Positions 1 through 7,717 of a stretch of 64,000 bases of DNA are shown here, one piece after another. This DNA is from Scardovia wiggsiae F0424. Lineage in GTDB: Bacteria; Actinomycetota; Actinomycetes; Actinomycetales; Bifidobacteriaceae. Position numbers and translations under genes: made by a program. The stretch covers positions 434,001 through 498,000 of the forward strand of contig NZ_AKCI01000001.1 in NCBI RefSeq assembly GCF_000269605.1, written 5' to 3'. How positions within the stretch are numbered: position 1 is the stretch's first letter; the number at the start of each line of letters is the position of its first letter. Under the pieces are notes generated by a model. The model worked only from the letters and a program-made list of their open reading frames with translations. It was not told where the DNA came from and did not search any database.

Positions 1-602
1 ACCCAGGGATCGACTTTCAGCTTTTTTGCGCCGTTGTAAGCGATCATAAGGGGAAGGAAGTAGAAGACGCCTTTCCACATGGCCTGGATGAAAACGAGTG
101 TCGGGTTGGCGGTGTCATTGGGGATGACTTTGCATGCTATCAGTACATTGACTATTGCAATGATGAGTGAAGCGCCGAGCAGTACTCCGATGATGGGGCG
201 GAAGGAATCTGAGAGGAAATCGAAAAAGGCGTCCACATAACGGTTCTTCCCCTTCACCTTTGCGCGTTCCTGTGCTTTAACGTCCGCATTGGACAGCCCG
301 GCATCACTGTCTGTGCCGACGGCATCATCATCTTCCCCCATCTTGACGGAAGCCATGGAAGGCAGGGATTCGATATCGTTGTAAACAGACTCGACGCCCC
401 CTCCTATAACGACCTGGTAATTATGCGCACCCTGGGATACTCCGGCGAGCACGCCGTCAATAGCTTCAATCTTATCTGTGTCAACGCGGGAAGCATCTTT
501 CAGAGTGAACCTCAGCCTTGTTGCACAGTGGGTCAGGGATGTGATATTGCCTGGGCCGCCTATCTCATCGATTATAGCCTGGGCGGTTTCTTTGTTACCC
601 AT
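1..602 (-). CDS. PTS sugar permease, beta-glucoside-type EIIBC (5' part)
   Basis: Membrane component of a phosphoenolpyruvate-dependent sugar phosphotransferase system, which imports and phosphorylates a sugar. About 200 N-terminal residues are visible and the gene runs off the left edge. Residues 1-80 form an EIIB domain with the phosphocysteine motif HCATRLRF near residue 26. An acidic linker (about 95-120) follows, then the first membrane helices of EIIC (FFDFLSDSFRPIIGVLLG). The B-then-C order is that of the Bgl/Glc family. The ATG at 602 is preceded by GAAAGG. The leader carries an antiterminator site and terminator (separate entries), so substrate induction by a BglG/LicT protein is expected. 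The sugar cannot be told from this part; beta-glucoside and glucose are both possible. Confidence 0.93.
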   Translation of the reverse strand, partial: MGNKETAQAIIDEIGGPGNITSLTHCATRLRFTLKDASRVDTDKIEAIDGVLAGVSQGAHNYQVVIGGGVESVYNDIESLPSMASVKMGEDDDAVGTDSDAGLSNADVKAQERAKVKGKNRYVDAFFDFLSDSFRPIIGVLLGASLIIAIVNVLIACKVIPNDTANPTLVFIQAMWKGVFYFLPLMIAYNGAKKLKVDPW

Positions 603-682
603 ATGGTACCTTTCTCGTCAACGAGTGGTCATTGGTATAGATGCCGGGATGCCGCCCTGCGGTGCCTGCCACTGCAGTGTGC

Positions 683-732
683 AATAAAAAAGACCTGGGA
701 ACGCATGTTAAACAGCATGCGTTCCCAGGTCT
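683..732 (-). terminator. Leader terminator of the PTS gene
   Basis: A perfect 17-bp stem (691-707 with 716-732) and 8-nt loop are followed, on the minus strand, by TTTTTTATT. It lies in the PTS leader upstream of the start codon, so it works as an attenuator, not a gene-end terminator. Confidence 0.93.
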
Positions 733-755
733 TGCCTCGTCAGAGTAACAACCCT
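727..755 (-). promoter_or_regulatory. Ribonucleic antiterminator (RAT) site, BglG/LicT type
   Basis: Read on the minus strand, the 29-nt element has the halves GGGTTGTTACT and AGGCAAGACC separated by a short loop. These match the RAT consensus bound by BglG/LicT/SacY proteins. Its 3' six bases (727-732) are part of the terminator stem, so RNA folding into RAT excludes the terminator. No gene for the binding protein is in the window. Confidence 0.88.
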
Positions 756-770
756 GTCATCAATGCTTTC

Positions 771-799
771 ATACTATTGGGTTTTTATGAAAATGGCAA
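771..799 (-). promoter_or_regulatory. Promoter of the PTS gene
   Basis: Minus-strand TTGCCA (794-799), a 17-nt spacer and TAGTAT (771-776). Transcription would begin just before the RAT element, as the attenuation model requires. The match is by eye only. Confidence 0.65.
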
Positions 800-870
800 A
801 TTACCCGTATATTTACGGCGATTCTTTCTTATGTCTGCAGCGTAGATAACTTCCTTCCCTTTCCGTGATT

Positions 871-908
871 GCCGCCCACAGGCGTAAGCTCGTAAGCTTA
901 TGGGCGGC
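871..908. promoter_or_regulatory. Large inverted repeat between divergent PTS and response-regulator genes
   Basis: Outer arms GCCGCCCA (871-878) and TGGGCGGC (901-908) enclose a second palindrome, TAAGCT (885-890) and AGCTTA (895-900). The unit CGTAAGCT is also directly repeated at 883-890 and 891-898. It sits just upstream of the -10 of the response-regulator gene (TATAAT, 929-934), so an operator is more likely than a terminator. The protein that binds is unknown. Confidence 0.5.
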
Positions 909-928
909 AACCGCATGCAGGCCAGCGG

Positions 929-934
929 TATAAT
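929..934 (+). promoter_or_regulatory. -10 element before the two-component operon
   Basis: A perfect TATAAT lies 46 nt before the response-regulator ATG. No good -35 hexamer is seen at 16-18 nt, so activation from the upstream inverted repeat is plausible. Confidence 0.5.
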
Positions 935-980
935 TGTAGAAAAGGGCCGTATTGGACCGAGCAGGATCAAGGAGGTGCTG

Positions 981-1694
981 ATGCTGACTGTTGCTGTCGT
1001 TGAAGATGACACTGCTGCTGCTGAGCGGCTTGAAGCGTGCCTGGATGAATACAGCCAGTCCCGTGGTATCCAGTTCAATACTGTCCTGTTCCAGGATCCG
1101 GTCCGCTTCCTTAACCCATACTCGGCACAGTATGACATCGTATTCATGGATATTGAGATGCCGTCCATGGACGGGCTGGAGGCAGCAAAACAGCTGCGCC
1201 GGCTGGACCAGGGCGTGGTGCTGGTTTTTGTAACCAACCTTGCACAGTACGCTTCCCGTGGTTACGAAGTAAATGCATTGGATTATATTATCAAGCCGTT
1301 TACGTATTCGGATTTTGCGCGCAAGATAAGCCGTGCGGTCAAAGTATGTGAGCAGGATTCGCGCAGCGTGGTCATTTCCCAGCGCGGACGGGCGCAGCGG
1401 GTACTTCTGCGCAATATCATGTATGTTGAAGTCCGTGGGCATGATCTCCAGTATCATCTGGAAAACCGTACAGTAAATTCTGTGGGCACTATGCAGGAAG
1501 CGGAGGAGAGGCTTACCGGATCAGGTTTTATCCGCTCCGGAAGGAAATTCCTGGTCAATTCACGGCATATCAGTGCTGTTGAAAATAATACGGTTGTTTT
1601 GTCTGACGGGCACAGGCTTCCTGTGGGCAGGGCTTACAGAAAGAGTTTTGTTGCCCAGCTCGCAAAAATTTTAGGTACCGGCTATGGCTCCTGA
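981..1694 (+). CDS. LytTR-family response regulator (AgrA/LytR-like)
   Basis: Cytoplasmic transcription factor of a two-component system, 237 aa. The receiver domain (about 1-120) has the acidic pair E8-D9-D10, the phospho-acceptor Asp57 in FMDIEMP and Lys105 in the IIKPF motif. A LytTR DNA-binding domain follows (about 135-235, beginning SQRGRAQRVLL). The open frame extends upstream to 900, but AAGGAGG at 969-975 places the start at the ATG at 981. It overlaps the histidine-kinase gene by 11 nt, so the two are translationally coupled. LytTR regulators usually control secretion, competence or bacteriocin genes; no target is evident here. Confidence 0.93.
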   Translation: MLTVAVVEDDTAAAERLEACLDEYSQSRGIQFNTVLFQDPVRFLNPYSAQYDIVFMDIEMPSMDGLEAAKQLRRLDQGVVLVFVTNLAQYASRGYEVNALDYIIKPFTYSDFARKISRAVKVCEQDSRSVVISQRGRAQRVLLRNIMYVEVRGHDLQYHLENRTVNSVGTMQEAEERLTGSGFIRSGRKFLVNSRHISAVENNTVVLSDGHRLPVGRAYRKSFVAQLAKILGTGYGS

Positions 1695-3057
1695 TCTGCT
1701 CCTGGCATTTTTCAACTCTTCAGGGTTTGTTTTTGAGCTCCTGTTTTCCATAGCGCTGTTCACATCGCAGGTAAGGCGCAGGCGGTATTTTGCTGTAAAA
1801 GCCCTGCTTTGTGTAATTGTTATGGTGGCTGTCGCCATAATGTGGGATATTGCAGTCCCCGATGCTTCATGGGCAGCAGTGGCCAGGTGCCTTGTTTTCT
1901 ATCTCTGCTTCTATGCAGGTATCCGGATATGCCTGTATTCGGATCTCAGGAAAACCTTGCTTTATCTGGTCGCCGGTGTCACCGCCCAGCATCTGGTTTA
2001 CTGCGGAGCCCAGCTGCTGGCTTTCTGTATCGTGCACGGTGCAGGGGGCAGACCGTCACTGGCCCGATATTCCAGTGTTATCTATGCAGCAGCATTGATT
2101 CCGTTTTTTATCTGTGTATATTTTCTGTTTGCGCGCAGGATACGGAGGATGCCTTTTGATGATATTGAAGTGAGCGCCCGCATCCTGCTCCTTGTAATCG
2201 GCGTTTTTCTCAGTGTTACTGTATTCGCGAGCATTTATAACGGGTATACATCCGGTGAGGGCATACCGGGGCCGGTTTTCGTTACTTTTATTATGACCCG
2301 CATGATTACCTGTATTTTCCTTCTTGAGCTTTTGGCTCAAATGGTGGACCGTTTTGCTGCCGTACGGCAGAGTGCTGTTCTCCAGCAGCTGCTCAGCCAG
2401 CAGAAAAAACGGCTTGCTGCTGACAGGGAGACAATCGATCTTATCAATATCAAGACCCATGATCTGAAAAAGCAGCTGAGCATGCTCAACGGCAGGATTC
2501 CCGGTGATGAGATCAATGGGCTCAGGGATCTTGTAACGATTTACGATTCAACTATCCGTACGGGCAATGATGCGCTGGATGTGCTGCTGACGAACAAGTC
2601 CCTGATATGCAGGGAACGTTCCATCCAGCTGGAGCGTATGATCGACGGGTCCCAGCTATCTTTTATGAAACCGCAGGACATATACTCGCTGTTTGGGAAT
2701 GCTGTGGATAATGCGATCGAAGCGGTGACGCAGATCAGGGATGTATCCCTGCGATATATCCGCATGACTGTCCGGGAGAGTAAAGGCATGGTTATTTTCC
2801 ATATTGAGAATCCCTATACGCAGGAACTGGAGTATGAGGATAGCGGCGGGCATGCTTCGCAGCTGACGGGCGGCAATCCTGAGAAAAGCCGGGGGCTTTG
2901 TGCCGGCAGCCTTGTGACGAGCAAGGCGGATAAGCAGTATCATGGGTTTGGTGTCAAATCTATTGGCCTTGTTGCCCAGCAGTATGGAGGTACAGTTTCC
3001 ATTGATGCTGACGGAGGGATTTTTTCTCTGGATGTTATGATCCCCTCCCGCCATTAG
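1684..3057 (+). CDS. AgrC-like sensor histidine kinase (GHKL)
   Basis: Membrane sensor of 457 aa, partner of the preceding regulator. About six hydrophobic helices span residues 1-220. A coiled linker leads to the phospho-accepting His259 in the motif KTHDLKKQL. The ATP-binding domain has GNAVDNAIEAV near 338 and the G-box GFGVKSIGLV near 421. This is the layout of peptide-sensing AgrC/FsrC/VirS kinases, whose ligand is often a small exported peptide. No agrB/agrD-type peptide or processing gene was recognised nearby, so the signal is unknown. The start overlaps the 3' end of the regulator gene. Confidence 0.9.
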   Translation: MAPDLLLAFFNSSGFVFELLFSIALFTSQVRRRRYFAVKALLCVIVMVAVAIMWDIAVPDASWAAVARCLVFYLCFYAGIRICLYSDLRKTLLYLVAGVTAQHLVYCGAQLLAFCIVHGAGGRPSLARYSSVIYAAALIPFFICVYFLFARRIRRMPFDDIEVSARILLLVIGVFLSVTVFASIYNGYTSGEGIPGPVFVTFIMTRMITCIFLLELLAQMVDRFAAVRQSAVLQQLLSQQKKRLAADRETIDLINIKTHDLKKQLSMLNGRIPGDEINGLRDLVTIYDSTIRTGNDALDVLLTNKSLICRERSIQLERMIDGSQLSFMKPQDIYSLFGNAVDNAIEAVTQIRDVSLRYIRMTVRESKGMVIFHIENPYTQELEYEDSGGHASQLTGGNPEKSRGLCAGSLVTSKADKQYHGFGVKSIGLVAQQYGGTVSIDADGGIFSLDVMIPSRH

Positions 3058-3098
3058 CCGGTACTGAAGCTCACGGATCAGGGATGCAGTGAACAGGC

Positions 3099-3482
3099 AT
3101 GGCAAAGGGTACGTATGCTGTATGCTTGCGTAGTATGAGCGATACAGCAAAAAACCGGTTATATGCATTGACCTGTATAGCCTGCATAGCATGGCTGGTG
3201 CAAAGCATCCATGAGTATGTGAAGCATGGGACTCTCATCAGCTATGGAAGCATTATCTTTATCGTCTGTCTTCTTACCGTTATCATATATACGGGCATCA
3301 ATGCCCTGCGTGGCTTTGTAAGGGGTACTGCCCGGACGGGAAGCGGTACTGATGCTGAAGAAAGGCCTGTGGAAGACAGCGCCGGCAAGGCTGATGAGAG
3401 CTTTGCGGATTCTTCTTCGGATACTGGTGATACCTTTGCAGAAGGTGCCTCTTCCGCTGCTGATGCATCAGCAGCCGGATAA
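3099..3482 (+). CDS. Small membrane protein with acidic Ser/Ala-rich tail
   Basis: A 127-aa protein not recognised as any known family. It has two hydrophobic stretches (about residues 20-35 and 48-67) and then a tail of about 50 residues rich in Ser, Ala, Asp and Glu. It follows the histidine kinase by 41 nt on the same strand and is probably co-transcribed. The start is uncertain: the ATG at 3099 and an internal ATG at 3135 both lack a strong ribosome site. An accessory membrane partner of the sensor is possible but is inference from position only. Confidence 0.6.
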   Translation: MAKGTYAVCLRSMSDTAKNRLYALTCIACIAWLVQSIHEYVKHGTLISYGSIIFIVCLLTVIIYTGINALRGFVRGTARTGSGTDAEERPVEDSAGKADESFADSSSDTGDTFAEGASSAADASAAG

Positions 3483-3569
3483 TAACAGACCTCCCTATGG
3501 GCCCGTACAGCAGAAGGGTATCATCAGTCTCTGCTGCTGTCTGCGGTTCCTGCAGGCCGGTACCCCTGT

Positions 3570-3902
3570 TTATTTGTTTTTTCGCGGCCTGCGCACAGGC
3601 TGATGTTCTTCCTGAGGCTGGAAGTAGGGGAACCGCTTGACAGCCCGGGAATGGATTGCAGGGATAGCGCCTATGATGAACCCTGCAAGGAGCGCCCCAA
3701 TCAGTACCCATGAAGCGATATTCTGATTGGTGAAAATAAGGATGATCACGCCGCCCATTGACACAGTCCCCAGGATAGTGGACAGACGCTGATGGCTTTG
3801 TGTCATCTTCCTGGTATCCATCGGCAGGAAACCGAAGACAAGGCCGGCAGACAGGCCGACAACCCCCAGGATAACGCTGATGATAATAGTTGTGGTACTC
3901 AT
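3570..3902 (-). CDS. Small conserved-type membrane protein
   Basis: A 110-aa protein with an N-terminal hydrophobic helix (about 5-27), two more helices (about 43-60 and 66-85) and a basic, Arg/Lys-rich C-terminus (RRPRKNK). Three membrane segments and a positive cytoplasmic tail are the only features seen. The function is unknown. It is convergent with the two-component operon and divergent from nothing obvious upstream. Coding potential is supported by a start codon and a consistent hydrophobic pattern, not by a recognised domain. Confidence 0.65.
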   Translation of the reverse strand: MSTTTIIISVILGVVGLSAGLVFGFLPMDTRKMTQSHQRLSTILGTVSMGGVIILIFTNQNIASWVLIGALLAGFIIGAIPAIHSRAVKRFPYFQPQEEHQPVRRPRKNK

Positions 3903-3995
3903 AATGTGTCACACTTTCTGTTTCTATATTATATGCTGCAGTATCTTTCCGGGCTCGGGTGCCTGCCCTTGCGCGATAAAAGATATGCCGGGCAT

Positions 3996-4832
3996 CTAAC
4001 CCTGTACTGAGGCTTCGGCATATCTGTCTATCAGTTTCCGGCTAACAGGTGCCTGCCCTTTAAGCCCGTCTTTCTGCTCTGCAGTAAGGCCATTGAAGTC
4101 GCTGACGCCGGCTATTCTGGCAATCACTTCCTGATAGGTGGTTTCTGAAGTTTTATAAACACCTGTTATGCGTCCGTGCCTCATAATTGCTATACGGTCG
4201 GAAACCGCAAAGACATCCGGAAGCGTATGGCATATAAAAACGACTGATTTCCCTCCGGCCCTCAGGCTCCTGATGTGATTGAGAGTTTCGGCCGTTTGTA
4301 TAACACTCAGGGATGCGGTAGGTTCATCCAGGAGGACGAGCGACGGGTCATTCAGCAGCATCCTCGCCAGTGCCACAGTCTGCCGCTGTCCGGCGGACAG
4401 GGCGGAAATAGGGGAGTAGACAGATATTGAGGAGTTCATGGCATTGAGTACCTTCCTTGCTTCCAGGTGCATCCGCTCATCCTGGCGGATGTTCATCTGT
4501 GCTGATATTTCAGTGCCAAGGAATATATTTGCAGCCACATCAAGGTTATCGCAGAATTCTACGTCCTGGAACATGGAAGCTATACCCATGTCTATGGCAT
4601 CGTGGATGGAGGGTATACGCGCTGCTTCGCCTTTCCATATAATAGTCCCGCTGTCCGGCTGAACCAGCCCGGACAGCACTTTGATCAGCGTTGATTTGCC
4701 CGCGCCATTGTCTCCGACGATGGCAAGCACTTCATGTTTTTCAATGGTAAATGAAACATCTTTCAGCGCCTGCGAAAACCCCAGGGTAACATTCAGATGC
4801 CGGACATCTGCCAACGGTGTCTTATCTATCAT
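3996..4832 (-). CDS. Single-domain sugar ABC transporter ATP-binding protein (CUT2 type)
   Basis: A 278-aa ATPase for ribose/fructose-type sugar uptake. It has Walker A GDNGAGKST near residue 44, the signature region ALSAGQRQ, and Walker B VLLLDEPTASL. Most CUT2 ATPases have two such domains in about 500 aa; this has one, like FrcA. Translation is taken from the ATG at 4832, with AAGAAGG before it, which overlaps the ROK stop by 11 nt. The open frame extends further upstream inside the ROK gene. No cognate permease or binding protein lies beside it on this strand. It may energise a transporter encoded elsewhere or share the neighbouring one. Confidence 0.88.
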   Translation of the reverse strand: MIDKTPLADVRHLNVTLGFSQALKDVSFTIEKHEVLAIVGDNGAGKSTLIKVLSGLVQPDSGTIIWKGEAARIPSIHDAIDMGIASMFQDVEFCDNLDVAANIFLGTEISAQMNIRQDERMHLEARKVLNAMNSSISVYSPISALSAGQRQTVALARMLLNDPSLVLLDEPTASLSVIQTAETLNHIRSLRAGGKSVVFICHTLPDVFAVSDRIAIMRHGRITGVYKTSETTYQEVIARIAGVSDFNGLTAEQKDGLKGQAPVSRKLIDRYAEASVQG

Positions 4833-6063
4833 GCGGGCCTTCTTTCCTAGCTGTGCCGGTATCGACGTCCTGGGCGGCGATCGAATCAAGTTTTATCCGG
4901 GAAATGCTGCTGGCAGATTCCAGCCCTAAAAGTGCTGCACCGCGCTCAGGCCGGGTAAGTGAAGGGTCTGCCAGGATGATTTTTATGGGCGTCAATACTT
5001 CAGGGAAAAGCAGCCGCTGGACAGACTCCTGGAATGAATCAAAAAATGAATCGCGTGCTGCGGCGAGCTTCCCTCCAAGTATGATAACTTCCGGATCTAC
5101 GCTTATGCACAGATCGGCTACTGCAGTACCGATGCGTAACGCAGCATCCGATATGACCCTCCTGCATCCGGCATCCCCGCTGTTTGCCTGCTCTATGAGA
5201 TCGTCAAGTGTTGTGATATTCCCATGTGTGACAGCCAGCAGTGATACGAGCCGCTGTTCATTGACGACAGTGTTCAGGCATCCCCGGTTGCCGCAGCTGC
5301 ATACACCCCCAAGGGGATCAACCTGTATATGCCCGATCTCGCCGGCCATACCTGTTGCCCCGCGCATGATCTGGCCGTTCACAACTATTCCCGAACCGAT
5401 GCCGTCGCCTGCATTGATAAAGACAAAATCTGCTTCCCTTTCTTCAGGGCTGCTCAGCCGCAGCTGCGCCAGGGCTGCAAGGTTAGCGTCATTGTCGATT
5501 GTTGTTTTTACATGGAATATTGAGGAGTAATATCCATGGATATCTACATCTTCCCAGCCGGGGAGGATCCCTGAAACGCTTATTCTCTGGAGTTTATAAT
5601 CAACCGGGGCTGATAAGCCTACACCGATGCCTATGAGTTCATCTGCTGAAGCATCAATTGATGTCAGGGTTTCTTTAAGCAGGACAGCGGAACGCTCAAG
5701 GGTAGAATCAGCCTGATGGCGGGCGCCAAGGGGCAGGGAATGCTGGGCCAGAAGGGTATTGGCAGAATCGGTTATACACAGGTCCAGTGAGCGTACGCCT
5801 ATGCAGAACCCGGCTGTTATGCCTTCGCGCCGGCTGATGCTTACTAAAGATGCCCTCCGGCCTGACCTTATTGATGATGAGGTTTCAAAAACACCGTCAT
5901 CAACAAGCTGGCGGACGAGGTTTGATACTGTTGCTGTTGACAGCCCTGTATTTTCAGCCAGTTCAACTTGCGTAAGGGATCCGAACTTCTGGATGGTATC
6001 GAAAAGCAGCGCCTTATTGGCTTCACGAAGTGAAGACTGCGAGCCGGTAAACGGATTCCTCAT
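4822..6063 (-). CDS. ROK-family transcriptional repressor (XylR/NagC-like)
   Basis: A 413-aa sugar-responsive regulator. Residues 15-65 form a winged helix-turn-helix (LTQVELAENTGLSTATVSNLV). The ROK domain follows, with the zinc-binding cysteine cluster CSCGNRGC near 255. The ATP-binding glycine motif is degenerate (NAGDGIGSG), which fits a regulator and not a kinase. It is the first gene of a two-gene minus-strand operon and is divergent from the ChvE-type sugar operon, which it probably controls through the shared 303-bp region. No Shine-Dalgarno sequence precedes the ATG; TATACT ends 6 nt upstream, so the mRNA may be leaderless. Confidence 0.93.
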   Translation of the reverse strand: MRNPFTGSQSSLREANKALLFDTIQKFGSLTQVELAENTGLSTATVSNLVRQLVDDGVFETSSSIRSGRRASLVSISRREGITAGFCIGVRSLDLCITDSANTLLAQHSLPLGARHQADSTLERSAVLLKETLTSIDASADELIGIGVGLSAPVDYKLQRISVSGILPGWEDVDIHGYYSSIFHVKTTIDNDANLAALAQLRLSSPEEREADFVFINAGDGIGSGIVVNGQIMRGATGMAGEIGHIQVDPLGGVCSCGNRGCLNTVVNEQRLVSLLAVTHGNITTLDDLIEQANSGDAGCRRVISDAALRIGTAVADLCISVDPEVIILGGKLAAARDSFFDSFQESVQRLLFPEVLTPIKIILADPSLTRPERGAALLGLESASSISRIKLDSIAAQDVDTGTARKEGPHDR

Positions 6064-6069
6064 AACACC

Positions 6070-6075
6070 AGTATA
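6070..6075 (-). promoter_or_regulatory. -10 element for leaderless ROK mRNA
   Basis: Minus-strand TATACT is followed by exactly six bases and then the ROK ATG, which has no ribosome-binding site. This spacing would place the transcription start at or next to the A of ATG. Confidence 0.55.
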
Positions 6076-6252
6076 ATGCAGATTGCAGAAGTATGCACCG
6101 TGTCCATATAGAAAGCAGCATGATCGGTTAAGAATATAAATAGTGCAGGGATGCGCTGCTGAGCTGTCATTATTTCCTAAAACTGCGGTTTCAGAAAGAC
6201 TTCAGTAAACGTTAAGAATTTATGATAAAAAGAAAAACGACACGAAACTTGA

Positions 6253-6289
6253 TTATTGAATTGACTTCTTAAACTCAATAAATTAGGAT
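6253..6289 (+). promoter_or_regulatory. Promoter and overlapping inverted repeat of the sugar uptake operon
   Basis: TTGACT (6261-6266), a 17-nt spacer and TAGGAT (6284-6289) form a good promoter. Arms TTATTGA (6253-6259) and TCAATAA (6275-6281) flank and enter it, as in ROK operators. The 303-bp gap 6064-6366 holds this, the -10 of the ROK gene and a second palindrome. Confidence 0.65.
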
Positions 6290-6311
6290 AGTGGCAGCAG
6301 AAAATTTCTGC

Positions 6312-6334
6312 ATCTATGGATCGTATCCATAGAT
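6312..6334 (+). promoter_or_regulatory. 23-bp palindrome in the 5' untranslated region
   Basis: Perfect 10-bp arms ATCTATGGAT and ATCCATAGAT are separated by CGT. The site lies downstream of the -10 and 32 nt before the binding-protein ATG. It may be a roadblock operator or an mRNA hairpin. Confidence 0.6.
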
Positions 6335-6366
6335 AACCTGGTATTCCTCAAAGGAGAAGGATAACC

Positions 6367-7524
6367 ATGAAAATTACAAAGAAGCTGGTTGCGCTTATTG
6401 CAGGTGTAGCAATGCTTGGGGCTATGGGGGCCTGCGGAGGTTCCCGCAGCGGCGCCGGCGCCGGCAGCACAACGAAACTCGAAAAAGGCGCTACTATCGG
6501 TATCTCAATGCCGACTAAAAGCGAGGAAAGATGGAATAAGGACGGTAACGGGCTTAAAGCAAAGCTTGAAAAAGCAGGTTACAAAGTCATCCTTTCTTTT
6601 GCAGATGATAAGCCTGCCCAGCAGAATGCCGATATTGAGAATATGGTCAACAACAATGCCAAGATTGTTGTTGTTGCGTCGAAAGACGGCACTGCAGTCG
6701 GCCCGGCCGTCGAAAAGGCCAAGGATGCAGGTGCTACAGTTATTGCTTATGACCGCCTGATCATGAATACCAACGCTGTCGATTACTATGCAACTTTCCA
6801 GCTCGAACAGGTAGGCGTCCTGGAAGCCAGATATATCATCGATAAGCTCGGGCTTGAAAAGGGAGCTACAGGTCCTTTTAATGTGGAGCTTTTCACGGGT
6901 TCTCCCGATGACAATAATGCCAAGTATTTCTTCAAAGGTGCGTGGGATCTGCTGAAACCGTATTTTGAAAAGGGGATACTTGTTTCCCCGTCAAAGCACG
7001 GAGGCGGCGTGACCAGCAAATTCACGGTCGGTGACTGGCAGAAGATCTCCGTACAGAGCTGGAAAGCGGAACAGGCGCAGAAAGATATGGAATCGATCCT
7101 TGACTCAACGTATTCCCATGGGGAGAAGCTTTCCGCAGTTCTTTCCCCCTATGACGGGATCAGCCAGGGCATTATCAATGCAATAGAATCGAAGCGGCCG
7201 GATATGGTGCCGGGCACTGATACTTGGCCGGTTATTACAGGCCAGGATGCTATGGAGCTGGCAATTTCGAATATCGCAAAACAGAAGCAGGCCGAAACGG
7301 TGTTCAAGAATGTCAATAAGCTTTCTGATGCCGTATATGACATGATCCTGCAGATCGCAGACGGCAAGGAAGTTACCGGGCTGAACGGCAAGTTCAATAA
7401 CGGCAAGAAAGATGTACAGTCCAAGCTCCTTGACCCGCAGAATATCACTAAGGATAATCTCAGTGATCTTGTCAAGGCAGGATATGTTACCCAGTCGAAG
7501 TTTGACCAGCTGACAGGCAAATGA
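6367..7524 (+). CDS. chvE: ChvE-type multiple-monosaccharide binding lipoprotein
   Basis: Substrate-binding component of a CUT2 sugar ABC transporter, 385 aa, anchored outside the membrane. The signal peptide ends in a lipobox (GAMGAC) with Cys23. The mature part is a type I periplasmic-binding fold close to ChvE: motifs GISMPTKSEERW, VIAYDRLI, FTGSPDDNNAKYFF and VLSPYDGIS are easily recognised. ChvE proteins bind glucose, galactose, xylose, arabinose and related sugars, so the exact substrate is open. GGAGAAGG precedes the ATG. It heads an operon with the ATPase and permease genes and is expected to be repressed by the divergent ROK protein. Confidence 0.93.
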   Translation: MKITKKLVALIAGVAMLGAMGACGGSRSGAGAGSTTKLEKGATIGISMPTKSEERWNKDGNGLKAKLEKAGYKVILSFADDKPAQQNADIENMVNNNAKIVVVASKDGTAVGPAVEKAKDAGATVIAYDRLIMNTNAVDYYATFQLEQVGVLEARYIIDKLGLEKGATGPFNVELFTGSPDDNNAKYFFKGAWDLLKPYFEKGILVSPSKHGGGVTSKFTVGDWQKISVQSWKAEQAQKDMESILDSTYSHGEKLSAVLSPYDGISQGIINAIESKRPDMVPGTDTWPVITGQDAMELAISNIAKQKQAETVFKNVNKLSDAVYDMILQIADGKEVTGLNGKFNNGKKDVQSKLLDPQNITKDNLSDLVKAGYVTQSKFDQLTGK

Positions 7525-7544
7525 CCTTACCGGTGCAGGGGCAG

Positions 7545-7583
7545 GGGCTGCGGAGTCTTCTGCAGCCCGGGCTTCTGCCCGGG
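7545..7583 (+). promoter_or_regulatory. Two overlapping hairpins between binding-protein and ATPase genes
   Basis: GGGCTGC (7545-7551) pairs with GCAGCCC (7562-7568); CCCGGGC (7566-7572) pairs with GCCCGGG (7577-7583). They share 7566-7568 and so compete. No U-tract follows. Such hairpins often protect the abundant binding-protein mRNA and lower downstream expression. Confidence 0.55.
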
Positions 7584-7717
7584 TCATCTAAACCGTATAA
7601 ATAGAAAAAATACGACTATATAAGAAGCCAGGCAGCATGGCATATGCCGCGATGCGCATGTACCGCTGCACTTCAGATAATGGGGGATTATTATGGCTAA
7701 TTGTGGGGAAGTGTGAT

